Shown piece after piece: positions 61,224 through 64,000 of a DNA stretch of 64,000 nt. Within the stretch, counting starts at the first letter, position 1; each line of letters begins with the position of its first letter. The DNA comes from Chryseobacterium joostei. GTDB lineage: Bacteria; Bacteroidota; Bacteroidia; Flavobacteriales; Weeksellaceae. The notes under the pieces are model-generated. The model saw only the letters and a list, made by a program, of their open reading frames with translations, ran no database searches and was not told the origin of the DNA. The stretch is taken from positions 1,736,001-1,800,000 of the forward strand of contig NZ_CP033926.1 of assembly GCF_003815775.1 (NCBI RefSeq), written 5' to 3'. The translations under genes were made by a program, and so were the position numbers.

Positions 61224-62087
61224 TTATTTTTTCTGAAAATAATTATATAATAATTTTGAGTAATCCGAGCCTGTATTAATATTCATAAAACTGGCCGAAC
61301 TGTTGGCAAAATCTTCTTCTAATGCTCTTAGCTTCTTTTTTTGAGCTTCAGCAAAAGTGTATCTCCATCTTGCACTGGAAGTATTTGCCCATATTTGTTT
61401 TCCTGTTTCTGCATCGTATAATAATGTATATCCTACATCAGGAATTTCGTTGTCTTTTTCATCATAAATCCTCATTCCCAGCAGTTGATGTTTTTTGGCT
61501 GCTACTCTCAGCATTTTGGAGTCATATTCATCCTCAAAATCTGAAAACAGAAATACCAATGATTTTCTTTTAAAGATCCCCATCATATATTCCATGGCTT
61601 TGTCTATTTTGGATTCAGCCGGAACATAATCTGCAGTCAGAATATTACTGATAATTGAAAGAATATGCTTTCTTCCTTTTTGAGGTGGAATCACTTTATA
61701 TACTTTATCTGCAAAAAGGATCAGCCCAACCTTATCATTATTGCCTGCTGCTGAAAATCCTAAACTGGCAGCAATTTCTGCTACATATTCTCTTTTCAGC
61801 TGAACCTTTGTTCCGTAGTCCATAGAAGCGGAGATATCTACCAAAATCATCATGGTAAGTTCTCTTTCTTCTTCCATTACCTTAACGAATGGTTCCCGGA
61901 AACGTGCTGTTTTATTCCAATCGATTCTTCTAATCTCGTCACCAAACTGATAGGGACGGACTTCGGAAAATGTCATTCCCTGCCCTTTAAAGGCACTGTG
62001 ATATTGTCCCATTAAAGTAGCCTCCGTCTTTTTTCTGGTACGGATTTCTATCTGCTTTACTTTTTTTACAATATCTTTTATCTGCAT
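61224..62087 (-). CDS. DUF58 domain protein
   Basis: A 287-residue protein with the DUF58 start LMGQYHSAFKGQGMTFSEVRPYQFGDEIRRIDWNKTARF (read in parts), and a VWA-like domain with MILVDISASMDYGTK. DUF58 genes accompany MoxR ATPases almost everywhere, and their products are thought to be MoxR clients or partners. Cytoplasmic; the gap to the next gene is 53 bases. Confidence 0.9.
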   Translation of the reverse strand: MQIKDIVKKVKQIEIRTRKKTEATLMGQYHSAFKGQGMTFSEVRPYQFGDEIRRIDWNKTARFREPFVKVMEEERELTMMILVDISASMDYGTKVQLKREYVAEIAASLGFSAAGNNDKVGLILFADKVYKVIPPQKGRKHILSIISNILTADYVPAESKIDKAMEYMMGIFKRKSLVFLFSDFEDEYDSKMLRVAAKKHQLLGMRIYDEKDNEIPDVGYTLLYDAETGKQIWANTSSARWRYTFAEAQKKKLRALEEDFANSSASFMNINTGSDYSKLLYNYFQKK

Positions 62088-62123
62088 ACTATCGTTTTAT
62101 GTTCAATGTATAAATTTCAAACT

Positions 62124-62582
62124 TTAAGCTTTGAACTCAATGGATACATTCAACCATTCATCATCAAACTTTGGACTGTATTTTTTATAGAAATTAATGG
62201 CCGGCTCATTCCAGTTCAATACCTGAAATACCATTCCATTGTATCCATTGGATTTTCCATGCTCCAATGTAGCCTCAAATAAGAGTTTTCCAATCTGTTT
62301 TCCTCTCATCCTTTCGGTTACCACCAAATCTTCAAGATACAATCTTCTTCCTTTCCAGGTTGAATATCTGTCATAATACAATGAAATCCCTACAACCTCA
62401 CCATTGAACTCAGCAACAAAGGCACCCCAAACAGGCGATTTCCCAAATCCATCTTCAATAAAATCATCCAGTGTTACGGTTACTTCATGCAATGCTTTTT
62501 CATATTCTGCCAGCTCCTTAATTAATTCCAGCATTGAAGCGCAGTCTTCCTGAATGGCTTTTCTAATAATAACATCGTTCAT
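62124..62582 (-). CDS. GNAT acetyltransferase (SSAT-like)
   Basis: A 152-residue GNAT protein starting IIRKAIQEDCASMLELIKELAEYE, with YLEDLVVTERMRGKQIGKLLFEA as the acetyl-CoA-binding motif and VLNWNEPAINFYKKYSP. This resembles the diamine/spermidine N-acetyltransferase group. It lies inside the MoxR/Bat cluster, its first base overlapping the moxR stop, an unusual position. Substrate unknown; polyamine or aminoacyl targets are typical. Confidence 0.85.
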   Translation of the reverse strand: MNDVIIRKAIQEDCASMLELIKELAEYEKALHEVTVTLDDFIEDGFGKSPVWGAFVAEFNGEVVGISLYYDRYSTWKGRRLYLEDLVVTERMRGKQIGKLLFEATLEHGKSNGYNGMVFQVLNWNEPAINFYKKYSPKFDDEWLNVSIEFKA

Positions 62583-63586
62583 TATGGTGCTTGGATTTTA
62601 GCTAAAATTCTATTGATAATCTCTTCTGTTGATATTTCTTCTGCTTCCGCTTCAAAGGTTAAGCCCATTCTGTGTCTTAATACATCTTTAGCCAATGCTT
62701 TTACATCTTCAGGAATAACAAAGGCTCTTCCTTTTAAGAATGCATATGCTCTTGAAGCAATAGCAAGGTTAATAGAAGCCCTTGGAGAAGCACCAAAACT
62801 GATATAATTTTTAAGCTCAGAAAGTCCGTAGTTTTCCGGATAACGGGTTGCAAAAACCATATCCAGAATATATTTTTCTATTTTTTCATCCAGATAGATC
62901 TGGTTAATTATTTCCTTAGCCTCTACAATATCCTGAAGTGAAATCACGGGGTTTACAGTAGGCTGATGTGATGTGGAAACCATTCTCATTACCTTTCTTT
63001 CATCTTCGAAAGAGGGATAATCTATGGTACACTTCAGCATGAAACGGTCACTCTGTGCTTCCGGCAAAAGATAAGTTCCCTCCTGATCAATTGGGTTCTG
63101 TGTTGCCAGTACCAAAAACGGTTTTGGAAGCTTCATGGTTTCATCACCTATGGTCACCTGCTTTTCCTGCATTACTTCCAAAAGTGCAGACTGCACCTTT
63201 GCCGGAGCACGGTTGATTTCATCCGCAAGTACAAAGTTTGCAAATACAGGACCTTTTTTTATAGAAAAATCGTTGTCTTTGATATTAAAGATCATTGTTC
63301 CCACCACATCTGCAGGAAGCAAATCCGGTGTAAACTGAATTCTTGAGAACTCGCCATGAACAGCATCTGCCAATGTTTTAATGGCTAAGGTTTTTGCCAG
63401 CCCGGGAACTCCCTCTAATAGTACATGACCATTTCCTAGAAGCCCTATCAAAAGGCGGTCTATCATGTATTCCTGTCCAATGATAACCTTATTGATTTCT
63501 TGTCTCAGAAGAGAAAATAAATAGTTTTTTTCTTTTACTTTTTCCGTCAATTGACGAATATCTTCTGCTTGATGTATATCTGACAT
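62582..63586 (-). CDS. MoxR-family AAA+ ATPase
   Basis: From the ATG at 63586 the protein has 334 residues; a longer start adds 15 residues with no counterpart in the family. It carries Walker A GHVLLEGVPGLAKTLAIKTLA, Walker B VLADEINRAPAKVQSALLEVM and sensor 1 LATQNPIDQEGTYLLPEAQSDRFM (read in parts). MoxR ATPases act as chaperones for VWA-domain proteins; it stands first in the row leading to batA-batB-batC-batD. No canonical promoter is visible in the gap to 63826. Confidence 0.94.
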   Translation of the reverse strand: MSDIHQAEDIRQLTEKVKEKNYLFSLLRQEINKVIIGQEYMIDRLLIGLLGNGHVLLEGVPGLAKTLAIKTLADAVHGEFSRIQFTPDLLPADVVGTMIFNIKDNDFSIKKGPVFANFVLADEINRAPAKVQSALLEVMQEKQVTIGDETMKLPKPFLVLATQNPIDQEGTYLLPEAQSDRFMLKCTIDYPSFEDERKVMRMVSTSHQPTVNPVISLQDIVEAKEIINQIYLDEKIEKYILDMVFATRYPENYGLSELKNYISFGASPRASINLAIASRAYAFLKGRAFVIPEDVKALAKDVLRHRMGLTFEAEAEEISTEEIINRILAKIQAP

Positions 63587-63746
63587 AGCTTGATTTAAAA
63601 TAGGTGGTAAATTTCTGATAAATACTTGCATTAATCAACACAATCAATGCCATTTTTGAGTTAAAGTTTGTTAAATATTCTGAAGACAATATCGAATTAA
63701 AAGCAATACTGCTTCAATTGTTTCACATCATCATAACCTAAAATAA

Positions 63747-63777
63747 AAATGTTGCGATGGAATTACCGCAACATTTT
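63747..63777 (-). terminator. Terminator of the gene at the window end
   Basis: Stem AAAATGTTGCG / CGCAACATTTT with a nine-base loop; on the minus strand it is followed by TTTTATTTTAG. Confidence 0.7.
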
Positions 63778-63826
63778 GATTATTGTAAATTACAGATCGG
63801 TTAAAATAAAAGAATGTATTGATGTA

Positions 63827-64000
63827 TTAAAGCTTTGTGATGGTAATAGTAAACACATCCTCCGGCTTATCTACTGAATCTTCATAAGATCCTACATTAA
63901 TATAATATTCAGTTCCTGCAGTGGTTGTAATGGTCTTAGTTTCGGAACTACCGCCCCCACCATTATCTTGTGTACCTACACAAACTAGATTATTACATGT
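63827..64000 (-). CDS. C-terminal part of a secreted protein (pre-peptidase-like domain)
   Basis: The minus strand is open from the window edge to a TAA (complement of 63827-63829): 57 residues, including CVGTQDNGGGGSSETKTIT, GTEYYINVGSYEDSVD and a last strand ending TITITKL. The motif GTEYYINVGSY...FTITI is typical of the beta sandwich of bacterial pre-peptidase C-terminal-like domains in secreted proteins. The rest lies outside the window, so the protein cannot be named. Confidence 0.6.
   Translation of the reverse strand, partial: TCNNLVCVGTQDNGGGGSSETKTITTTAGTEYYINVGSYEDSVDKPEDVFTITITKL

Overview
The window reads as chromosomal DNA of a Flavobacteriia bacterium, most likely Chryseobacterium or a close relative in the Weeksellaceae. 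The grounds are the low GC content, the type IX secretion and gliding genes (gldJ, porU, porV), the Bacteroidetes-type promoter boxes (TAnnTTTG, often with TTG/TTTG about 18-23 nt upstream), the almost complete lack of Shine-Dalgarno sequences, a full Bat/MoxR cluster and a mevalonate-pathway gene. Taxonomy is inferred from gene content only. I found no rRNA, tRNA, IS element, prophage or CRISPR array; nearly all of the window is ordinary core genome.

Layout. 1-4.6 kb: end of lptC, anmK, an SRPBCC protein, a secreted unknown, a NUDIX hydrolase and murF. 4.6-11.5 kb: gldJ facing away from porU-porV, the type IX secretion block. 11.6-25.6 kb: FUSC transporter, phosphopantetheinyl transferase, HugZ-like protein, ahcY, small membrane proteins and lipoproteins, then purE and purK separated by a plus-strand block (EamA exporter, lipoprotein, CPA2 antiporter, SH3-like protein). 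25.7-33.4 kb: TauE/SafE plus DUF1634 pair, VOC and NTF2-like proteins, an exo/endonuclease-family protein, mvaD, an acyl-CoA ligase with a reductase/epimerase. 33.6-35.9 kb: a compact graspetide (microviridin-type RiPP) cluster with precursor, MvdC-like and MvdD-like ATP-grasp ligases. 36-44.7 kb: hydrolase, pdxJ, MscS channel, DUF456, lipoprotein, ung, acyltransferase, GNAT, a MutS2-type protein. 44.7-54.8 kb: secreted proteins, a cobalamin riboswitch in front of an acyl-CoA thioesterase, HD phosphohydrolase, PadR-PspC pair, a candidate 20-residue amphipathic peptide gene, acyltransferase, MenI-like thioesterase and MenF. 54.8-63.6 kb: a minus-strand block with MoxR, GNAT, DUF58, a BatD/DUF4381-like protein, BatA, BatB, BatC, BatD, MarC and a small membrane protein. 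The last 170 bases hold the end of a secreted protein.

The most interesting points are the graspetide cluster, whose core has an all-Asp acceptor tail; the cobalamin riboswitch whose next gene is a thioesterase rather than a B12 gene; the 20-residue amphipathic ORF between pspC and an acyltransferase; a decayed second copy of the NUDIX gene start; and a recurring promoter layout with the -7 box exactly 4-5 nt before the start codon, which predicts leaderless mRNAs.
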